A DNA stretch of 64,000 bases, from the NCBI GenBank assembly GCA_046328995.1, contig JAXLVN010000001.1, positions 1,426,001 through 1,490,000 of the forward strand, written 5' to 3'. Position numbers and translations under genes: made by a program. This document shows, piece by piece, positions 1 to 7,386 of the stretch. A model generated the notes under the pieces. The model made no database searches. It was not told where the DNA came from and was given only the letters and a program-made list of their open reading frames with translations. The first letter of the stretch is position 1, and each line of letters starts with the position of its first letter. The DNA is from JADJXV01 sp046328995. Lineage in GTDB: Bacteria > Bacteroidota > Ignavibacteria > Kapaibacteriales > UBA961.

Positions 1-2
1 TA

Positions 3-344
3 GCTAAAGATAAATTTGATTTTCTGATCCATCAGCGCGACGAACAAGACAGAGTACAGCGTAAAATTGATAAAGCCACAGCTGAAGGAACAGGACTTTC
101 CGGATTAGGTGATGGCATTATTGAAAAATTGATACCTATGGGTGTTCAAGCGCTCACTCAATGGTTAAGTGATAAAGTAGGACCAACTGCCGGTGCTCCT
201 ACAGCTCAGCCACCAATTCATCAGGGGCAAAATCTCAATGGTGTGCATCATCAATCTGTGCAACACACTAACAACGGAGTGAGTCAGCCGCCTCCACGAC
301 CGCGACCGTTACCAATGCCGGAACGGGAAGGAGTGGAAGCATAA
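3..344 (+). CDS. Hypothetical phage protein, 5' end outside the window
   Basis: The reading frame is open from the first complete codon at position 3 to the stop at 342-344, so this is the C-terminal 113 codons of a longer protein. The visible part starts with a charged helical segment, then a small Gly-rich stretch and a hydrophobic helix, and ends in a proline-rich tail (PPPRPRPLP) containing His/Asn/Gln-rich sequence. I do not recognise a family. The stop overlaps the start of the next gene (TAATG), so the two are translationally coupled in the late operon. An internal TTG at 129 could be read as a start, but the upstream frame is uninterrupted. Confidence 0.6.
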   Translation, partial: AKDKFDFLIHQRDEQDRVQRKIDKATAEGTGLSGLGDGIIEKLIPMGVQALTQWLSDKVGPTAGAPTAQPPIHQGQNLNGVHHQSVQHTNNGVSQPPPRPRPLPMPEREGVEA

Positions 345-649
345 TGAATCAAGGACTCGCAACAGATGTACCCGTATGGCTGAAAAATGTCCTCGAAAAA
401 ATCAATTGGAATGATCTCAATTTCATATTGAAGAAGACAATCAAAGAGCTTGTCAATTCAAATTGCAATGACTTGCCTCAAAAAACCGGCGCTACTTTTT
501 ACACGAGATCATTTTTCACTCATGCACCTGCCGAAGTGATTGATAGTATCAATTATGTCGATTTCAATCGCATGTCACTGGAAATGCAGAACGAATTCAG
601 AACAAAAATTGAAAATGCAGTTAAAACATACTTGGGAGTAAAGCTATGA
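344..649 (+). CDS. Hypothetical phage protein, 101 aa
   Basis: A 101-residue soluble, mainly helical protein with no signal peptide and no recognised domain. Its ATG overlaps the stop of the preceding gene by one base, and its own stop overlaps the next start (ATGA at 646-649), a tight operon arrangement typical of phage late genes. Position just upstream of membrane and lysis-type genes suggests a minor virion or assembly role, but that is only context. Confidence 0.6.
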   Translation: MNQGLATDVPVWLKNVLEKINWNDLNFILKKTIKELVNSNCNDLPQKTGATFYTRSFFTHAPAEVIDSINYVDFNRMSLEMQNEFRTKIENAVKTYLGVKL

Positions 650-921
650 TAAATTGGATTCTGCGACATTGGTTTGTCGTTTTGCTTTTTGTAGTGGCTC
701 TGATCTTTATAGGTTTTGAACGAGAAACACTCAGAACCCTTGCCACATGTTTTGTTTATGCTTGTACAGCTATAATTCTTTCAGGAATAGCAGTGTACGC
801 CTATACAAGTGTAGATTTTATTCAAGAAAGGAATACCGATGCAATCGCAAAAATTTACCTTGGTACTTGCTTGCTTATTGGTTTGGTGGTCGCAGGCGTT
901 CAGTTCACCCAATTTAGGTAA
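646..921 (+). CDS. Small phage membrane protein, 91 aa
   Basis: Three hydrophobic helices are visible: about residues 8-24, 32-53 and 70-84. Charged residues (ERETLR, QERNTD) lie between them. Start codon overlaps the previous stop (ATGA). The last 83 bases overlap the start of the next gene in another frame. Three-helix proteins of this size beside cell wall hydrolases are often holins or antiholins, so that role is possible, but there is no diagnostic motif. Confidence 0.55.
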   Translation: MINWILRHWFVVLLFVVALIFIGFERETLRTLATCFVYACTAIILSGIAVYAYTSVDFIQERNTDAIAKIYLGTCLLIGLVVAGVQFTQFR

Positions 922-1459
922 AGCACAAGCTCGACGATATGAAATCACATGTTCCGAAAAGTTATGGAATGCTTCTTTTGATAGTGTACTCTCTCAAGTT
1001 GGACTCGTTGAGCTCACCGGCAATAACGATGGCAAACATGTCGAGAAGTACTTGAACTGTGTTGGTTTGAAAGGTCGTTACCCCTATTGCTATGCAGGAC
1101 AATATTGGGGATTTTATGTAGCCGCCGCTCAATTACGGGAGACCGTATCGCTCCTACGGACAGCTCTCGCTGCGGCGGCTTTTAATACTGCAGCTCAAAA
1201 CGGAGTGAAGACAACGCCAATACCTCAGCCCAAAGACTTAATCTTTTGGAAGTTCTCTCGGAAAGTAAATGGTCATGCAGCCAGGATCACAAAAGTAAAG
1301 AAAGCCGGATGGATTGAAACAGTAGAGTTCAACACTCCTTCCGGAGTCGTAGGCGATCAACGAGAAGGCGGTGGGAATTTTATTCGTAATCGTAATATTA
1401 ACTATCCACTTGGAAGAATGAATCTTAGTGGGTTTATAGGTAGAAAGCATGAGTACTGA
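839..1459 (+). CDS. Secreted CHAP/NlpC-P60-like cell wall hydrolase
   Basis: A 206-residue protein with an N-terminal signal peptide (hydrophobic core residues 6-20, likely cleavage near 22). The segment 'TGNNDG..VEKYLN.VGL' followed by 'YPYCYAGQYW' is the usual N-terminal half of phage CHAP peptidases, in which a GNNDG motif precedes the catalytic cysteine, here Cys84. The His of the 'NGHAARI' segment (His146) would be the second catalytic residue. Start at 839 is supported by a purine-rich AAGAAAGGA site, although it lies 83 bases inside the previous gene. A second CHAP enzyme of different type is encoded at 5,582. A role in lysis or in virion-associated wall penetration is inferred. Confidence 0.7.
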   Translation: MQSQKFTLVLACLLVWWSQAFSSPNLGKAQARRYEITCSEKLWNASFDSVLSQVGLVELTGNNDGKHVEKYLNCVGLKGRYPYCYAGQYWGFYVAAAQLRETVSLLRTALAAAAFNTAAQNGVKTTPIPQPKDLIFWKFSRKVNGHAARITKVKKAGWIETVEFNTPSGVVGDQREGGGNFIRNRNINYPLGRMNLSGFIGRKHEY

Positions 1460-4004
1460 TGTTGTAACATATCCCGGTTTTCCGATTACCGCTGAAATGG
1501 TTATTTCGGGCGTGTTCAATCCGGCACGGCTTGGAACAGGATCATCCATTGCCGCAAAGTTCTTGCGTGGTGATGGAACGTGGCAAACTATTGTCACAGG
1601 CGGTGATGCACTGACAACCAATACACTCGCCCAATTTGCACCAACGACAAGCGCCCAACTTGCAGGAGTAATTTCAGACGAGACCGGATCCGGCGCATTG
1701 GTGTTTGCTAATACGCCTACTCTTGTAACTCCCGTACTCGGCGTTGCTACGGCTACAACTATAAACAAAGTTACAATCACTGCACCTTCGACCGGTGCGA
1801 CACTGACACTTGCAAATAATTCATCTTTGATTAAAGCCGGTTCTCACTCACTAACTCTTACCACCACCGGCATAACTTCATTAACTCTGCCAACTTCCGG
1901 CACATTGCTTTCAAGTACAAACAACTTGACGGAGCTATCAAGTCCAACAACGGCTAGAACAAATCTTGGTTTTGATAATACAATATTCACAGGTACACTA
2001 AACCTTGGAGCATCGACAAGTGGAAACAATGCATCGACCATTAATATTGGCACTGCTACAGGAACAAATAGTACGACCATTAATATTGGTACTTCGGGTT
2101 CTACAAATACATCAAATGTCAATATAGGCGGCAAGCTCAATAAATACACTTTCTCAGCTCCATCAACAGGCGCAACCATTGCACTTGCTGATAATTCCAT
2201 ATTCGCGACATCCGGAGGCCATGTTCTTACTCTTACAACGACCGGGACTACGAATATTACTCTGCCAAATTCCGGCACATTGGCTACGCTTGACGGTGCG
2301 GAAGTACTGACAAATAAAGCTATTATTTCGCCACTTATTCAAGTTGGTAGCAATGGCTCTGCCGACATGTATTACTCCGGCTCCGATGGAGCATTAGTTC
2401 GACTCCCGATTGGAACTAGTGGTCAAGGTTTAAAAGTTGTGAGCGGTCTTCCTGCTTGGGGAACAGTTGGCGATGCTCTTACGGCAAATCCACTCTCTCA
2501 ATTTGCAAATACTACCGCAGCTCAGCTTCGTAGTGTCCTCACCGGCAATACAACCGGTACTGGTCATGCTGTTTTTTCGACAAACGCGCAAATCTACAGC
2601 TCAACGCAGTTTGACCCGCGCATTCAATTTACCGGAGGTACGCCCGGCGGTGTTGGTGATATGTGGTACTTGGCGAACACAGCGACGTATGATTTAGCGC
2701 GCCTGCCAATTGGTTCCGATGGTAAGGTGCTCACCGTTAGCGGCGGCGTACCGTCGTGGCAATCGGCTTCAGGTGGATTACCCTCCAATGTGACCTCCGA
2801 CGGCACAAACTTTACCACAATGGGAATTGTTGGTACGACAAATATCAATGCCTCGGGGACAGCAGACACCAACCTTGGAACCGGAGCATCAGCCGGAACG
2901 ATAACAGTCGGGCGGATCGGCGGCACTACAGATTTCAAATCAGCGATCAAACTCTCGGCATCAACTTCCGGTGCAGTGACATTAAAAACACCATCTACGG
3001 TTACAAGTTATGATTTTACATTGCCAAGTGCTGTTGCCGGTGGTTCTGCCTCCCCTCTTAGGAGTGACGCTTCGGGTAATTTGTCATGGGGACTCACTAT
3101 AAGTATTCCGTATAGTGTTATTGATGCCGGAGGCAGTGCGTCCGGCGATAAGAATAGTTTTATCTGCAAAACAAGCACAAGCTACATTGCACTAAATGGA
3201 CTCACGAATGTAATTACTTATAATGGAACAATGTACGCAACAGTTGCACATGGTTTATCCACTGCGACCGGCATAGCAGCAAATACTACTGGAGTAGTGG
3301 TTCTGACGGGTACAACAACCACATGGCGACGCTCAACGGACAATGGCGCTACATGGAGTAACATTACTGCCCCATCATCTCTCTCATGGCGACATATTAA
3401 GTCAGGAGGAGCGAATGGCTCATCGACTGTTTGGTGTTGCGCTCCTTCTAATACTACCGGTGGACAAGGTGCAATTTCTACGGACAACGGCGCAACTTGG
3501 TCGGCAGTAGCAATTACCGGTACGTCGCTCGGGGCAAATGGACTCGCAAATAATGGAGACACAAGCAGCTCGACTGAATGGCTATCTACAATGAGCTCAT
3601 CGACAACTACACGAAAATCAACGGACAACGGTGCAACATGGTCGGCGGGTAATCCACTTAACAACAACTGTGCTGGGGTAATATTCCAAAATGGATTGTT
3701 TATAGCATTTGATTCGTTTGGATATATATATTCGACACCATCGGTAAATACTGCGTGGACTGTAGTTCGCGGCCCCAACCTTTCAACAGTACAAGCTGTT
3801 ACCTATTTTAATTCACGGTACTATCTTTTGTCATCTGATAGCGCCGGTACAATATGGTCGTGTGCTGACATTACAGCGCCGGTTTGGGTATGTGAATGCT
3901 CCATCGGACAAGGATTATCCGGGTTTGGGGTGATTTCATTTAACAATGCTTTGTATTTATCCACTGCAAGTTCTACCGGAAACGGTGCATTTAAATTAAG
4001 CTAA
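1449..4004 (+). CDS. Tail-fibre-like protein with beta repeats and Asp-box repeats
   Basis: An 851-residue Ser/Thr/Gly/Asn-rich protein with almost no Cys. Residues about 50-300 hold repeated modules of the form 'APSTGAT..LA..S' followed by 'LTLTTTG...LTLP.SGTL', and a 'GDALT.N.L.QFA.TT.AQL' module occurs twice (near residues 55 and 340). Such repeats are seen in trimeric phage tail fibres. The C-terminal third has at least three 'STDNGATW' Asp-box motifs (near residues 630, 677 and 723), a signature of beta-propeller or glycan-binding folds, so this end is the likely receptor-binding part. The ATG overlaps the preceding gene by 11 bases. Role as the adsorption fibre is inferred from composition and position before holin and lysin genes. 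Confidence 0.75.
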   Translation: MSTDVVTYPGFPITAEMVISGVFNPARLGTGSSIAAKFLRGDGTWQTIVTGGDALTTNTLAQFAPTTSAQLAGVISDETGSGALVFANTPTLVTPVLGVATATTINKVTITAPSTGATLTLANNSSLIKAGSHSLTLTTTGITSLTLPTSGTLLSSTNNLTELSSPTTARTNLGFDNTIFTGTLNLGASTSGNNASTINIGTATGTNSTTINIGTSGSTNTSNVNIGGKLNKYTFSAPSTGATIALADNSIFATSGGHVLTLTTTGTTNITLPNSGTLATLDGAEVLTNKAIISPLIQVGSNGSADMYYSGSDGALVRLPIGTSGQGLKVVSGLPAWGTVGDALTANPLSQFANTTAAQLRSVLTGNTTGTGHAVFSTNAQIYSSTQFDPRIQFTGGTPGGVGDMWYLANTATYDLARLPIGSDGKVLTVSGGVPSWQSASGGLPSNVTSDGTNFTTMGIVGTTNINASGTADTNLGTGASAGTITVGRIGGTTDFKSAIKLSASTSGAVTLKTPSTVTSYDFTLPSAVAGGSASPLRSDASGNLSWGLTISIPYSVIDAGGSASGDKNSFICKTSTSYIALNGLTNVITYNGTMYATVAHGLSTATGIAANTTGVVVLTGTTTTWRRSTDNGATWSNITAPSSLSWRHIKSGGANGSSTVWCCAPSNTTGGQGAISTDNGATWSAVAITGTSLGANGLANNGDTSSSTEWLSTMSSSTTTRKSTDNGATWSAGNPLNNNCAGVIFQNGLFIAFDSFGYIYSTPSVNTAWTVVRGPNLSTVQAVTYFNSRYYLLSSDSAGTIWSCADITAPVWVCECSIGQGLSGFGVISFNNALYLSTASSTGNGAFKLS

Positions 4005-4009
4005 CCGCT

Positions 4010-4381
4010 ATGAAAAAAGTTTATCCTATTGCTCCTATTTCAATTGCAACGAATGTTGCTCCTTATGTTCAATCTGCTGAATACGCAGGTCTGCCGGTGA
4101 TTCAATCGAATGGCCTGGAAGAATTGTATCTGTCACATGTCACGTTGTTTGATGCAAATAAACGCCCAGTTGGTTCACGGTCCTATCAGCTGACAAATGA
4201 TGATTACGCAGCCTGGACGAATGATGATGAGAGTATTTATAGCGTGATCTACAGCGCGATGGGAATCACACGATCAGATTATTCTGTCGTTGATTTAGAT
4301 TATGTGGCTCCTCAAGTAGCACCAATATTTGAGCCTGACGAAAACTTTGTACTTCCGTTAGTTGGAGATGATAATGGATAA
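4010..4381 (+). CDS. Hypothetical protein next to the tail fibre, 123 aa
   Basis: Starts five bases after the fibre gene. The 123-residue protein is acidic, has no membrane segment, and contains 'DANKRPVGSRSYQLTNDDYAAW', read here as two short parts (DANKRPVGS and YQLTNDDYAAW), which resembles nothing I can name. Its position directly after a large fibre gene suggests a fibre chaperone or distal structural subunit, which is an inference only. Confidence 0.55.
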   Translation: MKKVYPIAPISIATNVAPYVQSAEYAGLPVIQSNGLEELYLSHVTLFDANKRPVGSRSYQLTNDDYAAWTNDDESIYSVIYSAMGITRSDYSVVDLDYVAPQVAPIFEPDENFVLPLVGDDNG

Positions 4382-4583
4382 TAATAACTACTCTCACAAT
4401 CCCGCTTTCGGTATGATTGGTTTACTTTGCGCATGGGCATTCGTTGCCTTTAACAATATACTTGCTTTTACCCGGACGATTACGCTCGATGATATACAAA
4501 AGGTATTTGCGATCATCACAAGTATTGTCGTTACAGTTGTTACAATCCTCACGTTTCTCCGCAATCAAAAAAAGAAGAAATAA
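4374..4583 (+). CDS. Holin-like membrane peptide, 69 aa
   Basis: A 69-residue protein with two hydrophobic helices (about residues 10-28 and 40-61) and a highly basic end (RNQKKKK). Size, topology and basic tail match phage holins, which permeabilise the inner membrane to release the endolysin. I place the start at ATG 4,374 because GGAG at 4,364-4,367 is correctly spaced for it. An in-frame TTG at 4,362 is less likely. It overlaps the end of the preceding gene by eight bases. The CHAP endolysin lies about 1 kb downstream. Confidence 0.6.
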   Translation: MDNNNYSHNPAFGMIGLLCAWAFVAFNNILAFTRTITLDDIQKVFAIITSIVVTVVTILTFLRNQKKKK

Positions 4584-4619
4584 CAGTTTTATATATCAAA
4601 TAATTAGGAGTGAATTATT

Positions 4620-4943
4620 ATGAATTTCGGCAAAGCATTAGAAGCCCTTAAAAACGGGCAATTGGTTACTCGGGCAGGATGGAACGGTAAAGGTATGTTT
4701 CTGTTTTCACGGTGTGCTGATACATTCGACATAGAAGTAGTGCTCGGTATGAAGTCTTTGCCGAAAAGTGTAAAAGACTATTATGAACGGAAGCATCAAC
4801 CAATTCACCCGGCCGACAACATACAGATTACCTTCACGGCTTTTCTCTGTATGAAAGCAGCTGACGACACAATCGTAAACGGTTGGCTCGCTTCTCAAAC
4901 TGATATGCAAGCCGAAGACTGGCAAATATTTGAGTATAATTAA
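4620..4943 (+). CDS. tad2: DUF2829 / Tad2-like protein (putative Thoeris anti-defence)
   Basis: The 107-residue protein has the full DUF2829 pattern: N-terminal 'FGKALEALKNGQLVTRAGWN' with a following 'GKGMFLF', a variable middle, then 'FLCMKAADDTIVNGWLASQ' and 'TDMQAEDW'. DUF2829 proteins are the Tad2 family, shown in other phages to bind and sequester the cyclic ADP-ribose-type signal of Thoeris defence. The length is that of a single Tad2 domain. It sits in the late operon between the holin-like gene and small hypothetical genes, with a strong upstream site (AGGAG). Assignment to the family is confident from pattern. Activity against Thoeris here is inferred, because some DUF2829 members are untested. 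Confidence 0.75.
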   Translation: MNFGKALEALKNGQLVTRAGWNGKGMFLFSRCADTFDIEVVLGMKSLPKSVKDYYERKHQPIHPADNIQITFTAFLCMKAADDTIVNGWLASQTDMQAEDWQIFEYN

Positions 4944-4976
4944 TCATTTTACAAAATCAATAATCAGGAGTGGATT

Positions 4977-5225
4977 ATGACAATGAATAAGAAATTTGAA
5001 GGCACAGGCGCAGTGGCTAAAGAAGATCCCCCAAAAGTGCCTAAAATGACCGACGAACAAATCATGGAGGCAAGACGAGTAGTCCAGGAGTTCGAAGCCG
5101 AAATGCAACAGCGGAGAGACGAATGCTCTAAAGAGATTGCCGCTGTCTGTAAAAAGTTCGGTTTTCAGCTCCATGTTGATCTCGTAAACCCGCAGATAAG
5201 TATTTCATTGCGACCTATAGAATAA
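4977..5225 (+). CDS. Hypothetical phage protein, 82 aa
   Basis: A charged, helical 82-residue protein with a lysine-rich N-terminus, a central helix (QIMEARRVVQEFEAEMQQRR) and a short C-terminal beta-like end. No family recognised. The start ATG follows CAGGAG at a good distance. The leader (AATCAGGAGTGGATT) closely resembles that of the Tad2-like gene upstream, so the two are probably expressed alike. Confidence 0.55.
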   Translation: MTMNKKFEGTGAVAKEDPPKVPKMTDEQIMEARRVVQEFEAEMQQRRDECSKEIAAVCKKFGFQLHVDLVNPQISISLRPIE

Positions 5226-5235
5226 AGAGGTTGCC

Positions 5236-5580
5236 ATGACTGAACAATACAATATTACCCTCGAGGAACTGCAAAAACGACGAGAGATCCACTTAGAACG
5301 AAGATTGTCAGATGAGAACGAAGCCATTGAGCGCATAAACGCACTCGGGGCGCTGTACAAGTGTTTTCTTATACCTCATATTGACAAAGAAGGAAAGTTC
5401 GTTGCAATGGCAGCTGCATCCCGAGAGCCTGACAACGAACAGACGAGAAGTAATATAGAGCAATTTACAAAACATCTCATTGAAACTAAAGAACACTACC
5501 AAATAGAGTTCTTCCCTATTTATACCGAAGAAAACGGCGAATTAAAGCTGACTGAAGTAATCCCGATGGTGACCTGGTAA
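5236..5580 (+). CDS. Hypothetical phage protein, 114 aa
   Basis: A soluble, acidic protein: an N-terminal charged helix (EELQKRREIHLERRLSDEN), then alternating short beta-like and helical parts. No domain recognised. It lies 10 bases after the preceding gene with AAGAGG upstream, and one base before the endolysin gene, so it belongs to the same transcript. Both this and the 82-residue protein contain a helix followed by a beta-rich tail, but I do not see clear homology between them. Confidence 0.5.
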   Translation: MTEQYNITLEELQKRREIHLERRLSDENEAIERINALGALYKCFLIPHIDKEGKFVAMAAASREPDNEQTRSNIEQFTKHLIETKEHYQIEFFPIYTEENGELKLTEVIPMVTW

Positions 5581-5581
5581 T

Positions 5582-6256
5582 ATGATCACAACAACTGAAT
5601 ATGGACTCGAAATAATGCTCACAGCTCTTGGCTATGCCAAAGGGTGGCGTGAGCAACATTGCGTTGAGGACAATGTTGGGTGCTTTCAGTACTTGTTTGA
5701 TAATGACTATTCTAAGGTCATAGGTAATCCCTGGTGTGCTTTTTTCTCGACACGAGTAGTAAATGATGCCGCCGATCGCGTAGGTGTCAATTGCCCACTC
5801 CCCTTTCAGGGATCGAGCAGAGCCATTGTCGATAAAGCCCGGAAAGTAGGTATTCGGGTTGATCGCACTCCAGCAATTGGGAGTATTTTTTGGTATCCCA
5901 CGTCAACAGGTGGTCATGCAGGTATCACAATTTGGATGGACAACAAAGGGTTATATACTGTTGAAGGAAACTCCGGTGACAGCTTGCGATGCCTAGGGTG
6001 TCCCCAAAATGCTATCGCGGTAATTAACTCGAACTCATCAAGAACATACCAAGCCATGGCAAACAAAGGCGCTTGGTTTGTTCATATTGAAGAGTATGGA
6101 AATACATCCGCTGTGAACGTTGACAATATCTTCAGTATGCCGGTCTCCAGTGGCGGGCAAAAGGAACGCATACTGAACGCCGGAATGTCCACAGGGCAAA
6201 TGCTACTCATGCTCTCACTGATCGGAGGAGGAATCTATGCATACTCTAAATCTTAA
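5582..6256 (+). CDS. CHAP-domain endolysin with C-terminal membrane helix
   Basis: A 224-residue peptidoglycan amidase/endopeptidase candidate. The catalytic triad of CHAP enzymes is visible: Cys52 in 'GNPWCAFFS', His112 in 'GGHAGI' and the acidic/amide position Glu128 in 'TVEGNSG'. The catalytic part ends near residue 180. After a linker there is a hydrophobic segment (residues about 200-220), so the enzyme may be membrane-tethered, as in signal-anchor-type lysins but with the anchor at the C-terminus. It has no N-terminal signal peptide, so release would depend on a holin such as the one at 4,374. Its stop overlaps the next gene by 20 bases. Confidence 0.8.
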   Translation: MITTTEYGLEIMLTALGYAKGWREQHCVEDNVGCFQYLFDNDYSKVIGNPWCAFFSTRVVNDAADRVGVNCPLPFQGSSRAIVDKARKVGIRVDRTPAIGSIFWYPTSTGGHAGITIWMDNKGLYTVEGNSGDSLRCLGCPQNAIAVINSNSSRTYQAMANKGAWFVHIEEYGNTSAVNVDNIFSMPVSSGGQKERILNAGMSTGQMLLMLSLIGGGIYAYSKS

Positions 6257-6752
6257 AATATATGCTTTCCTCTGTATGGCGATTATAGTTCTCGCTGTTG
6301 CTCTCTTCTCTCGGTGTGACAGACAACACCCATCATTACCGGTAAAAGTCAAGGAAGATGTGGAGTTTAAAGACCTCCCGCCGGCTCCGCCAATCATCAT
6401 TCGTGATTCGATAAAAATCAAGGTAAAAATATATGTTCCGGTACATGATAGTTCTGAGCTGAAGGAGGTAATTGCCGAACGGGATTCATTAACAAAAGTA
6501 CTTACAGCTCAAAATGTACGCGTTTCTTTTTCAACTGATACAGTCCATCCGGTAACACATGATACGATGCGAATTGAATGCGACGAACTCAAGCATCATA
6601 TAAATTACTCCATCAATTATGCTCCACGGCAAGAAAAAATAGTAACCCGGACCGAAACATACCTGACGGAACTAACCTTCTGGGACAAAATCAAATACAG
6701 CCTTTTCGGCGCAGCATTCATCGAAGGACTTCATTTAATTTTTGGGAAATAA
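6237..6752 (+). CDS. Membrane-anchored protein, possible spanin
   Basis: A 171-residue protein with one N-terminal hydrophobic helix (residues 6-24) followed by a periplasm-facing charged domain containing a helix (ELKEVIAERDSLTKVLTAQN), repeated 'DT..PVTHDTM' strands and a weakly hydrophobic C-terminal segment. It overlaps the endolysin gene. Genes in this place with this architecture are commonly i-spanins, which disrupt the outer membrane in the last lysis step. The Cys after the hydrophobic helix (SRCDR) is not a good lipobox. No sequence family was recognised, so the role rests on position and topology. Confidence 0.5.
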   Translation: MHTLNLKIYAFLCMAIIVLAVALFSRCDRQHPSLPVKVKEDVEFKDLPPAPPIIIRDSIKIKVKIYVPVHDSSELKEVIAERDSLTKVLTAQNVRVSFSTDTVHPVTHDTMRIECDELKHHINYSINYAPRQEKIVTRTETYLTELTFWDKIKYSLFGAAFIEGLHLIFGK

Positions 6753-6753
6753 T

Positions 6754-7029
6754 ATGCCTATTACTCAGATTACCATACCGAAACATTCCACGGCGCACTA
6801 TGTGAAAGGAGCGGCGAAATTTGTACAAGCACAATTTCTTCCGGAGACGCCAACGAGCCAAACTCGTCATGATATCTGCAAAAAATGTGATTACTATTCA
6901 GAAAATACAAAGTCCGCAGACACCGGAAAGAAAATTTGCAGATTATGCCGGTGCTATGCTCTCGAAAAATCAAAACGTGCTGATGTCGATAAGAATGAAA
7001 AATGTCCTATGAACTTTTGGCCGGTCTAA
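6754..7029 (+). CDS. Zinc-ribbon-like small protein, 91 aa
   Basis: The C-terminal half holds three Cys clusters, 'CKKCDYY', 'CRLCRCY' and a final 'KCPMNFW', matching the treble-clef or zinc-ribbon-like Cys-rich proteins seen at the ends of phage structural operons. The N-terminal 45 residues are variable. I start at ATG 6,754, two bases after the previous stop, instead of an in-frame TTG at 6,742. Function unknown. Zinc binding is predicted from the cysteines only. Confidence 0.6.
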   Translation: MPITQITIPKHSTAHYVKGAAKFVQAQFLPETPTSQTRHDICKKCDYYSENTKSADTGKKICRLCRCYALEKSKRADVDKNEKCPMNFWPV

Positions 7030-7079
7030 AAACGAATTCTCTCTTCTATTTTTTATTACTCATATTTATAGGTGTTATC

Positions 7080-7301
7080 ATGGGAAAGAAACTTCCTAAA
7101 ACCCCGGAAGCCGCGAGAAATCGCGCAAAAACACTCCGCGAACAAGCGGACAACATGGAAAAAAGAGCCGTTGAGCTTGCTAAAAAAAAGAAAGCATGTC
7201 CGCCGCCAAAGGCACTCAAAGCCGCTGAATCGCGCCTTGCAAAGGCTCAAAAAAACCTTGATAAAGTCAAGGGCAAGTGCAAAAAAGTCTCGGCAAGCTA
7301 A
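7080..7301 (+). CDS. Small very basic coiled-coil protein, 73 aa
   Basis: About one third Lys/Arg. The protein is a single predicted helix with repeated 'AARNRAKTLREQADNMEKRA' and 'KALKAAESRLAKAQKNLDKV' segments, separated by 'KKKKACPPP'. The composition resembles small DNA-condensing or histone-H1-like proteins. ATG 7,080 with an AGG-type site is the more credible start. An upstream in-frame ATG at 7,002 would overlap the preceding gene and add a hydrophobic stretch that fits poorly with the rest. It is the last gene before a terminator at 7,330. Confidence 0.55.
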   Translation: MGKKLPKTPEAARNRAKTLREQADNMEKRAVELAKKKKACPPPKALKAAESRLAKAQKNLDKVKGKCKKVSAS

Positions 7302-7329
7302 ACAGTTAACATCAATAAACTGCATAATG

Positions 7330-7363
7330 AAAGCCCTGCCCGATTGGGTTGGGCTTTTTTTTT
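7330..7363 (+). terminator. Rho-independent terminator of the lysis operon
   Basis: AAAGCCC pairs with GGGCTTT across a 14-base loop, followed by a run of nine T. It closes the operon running from the left edge. Confidence 0.85.
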
Positions 7364-7386
7364 AATCACTGTATTATGAGATAACG

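Noticed and set aside
7002..7079. N-terminal extension of the small basic protein
   Set aside because: It would add a hydrophobic stretch overlapping the previous gene; ATG 7,080 with an AGG site gives a coherent basic coiled coil.
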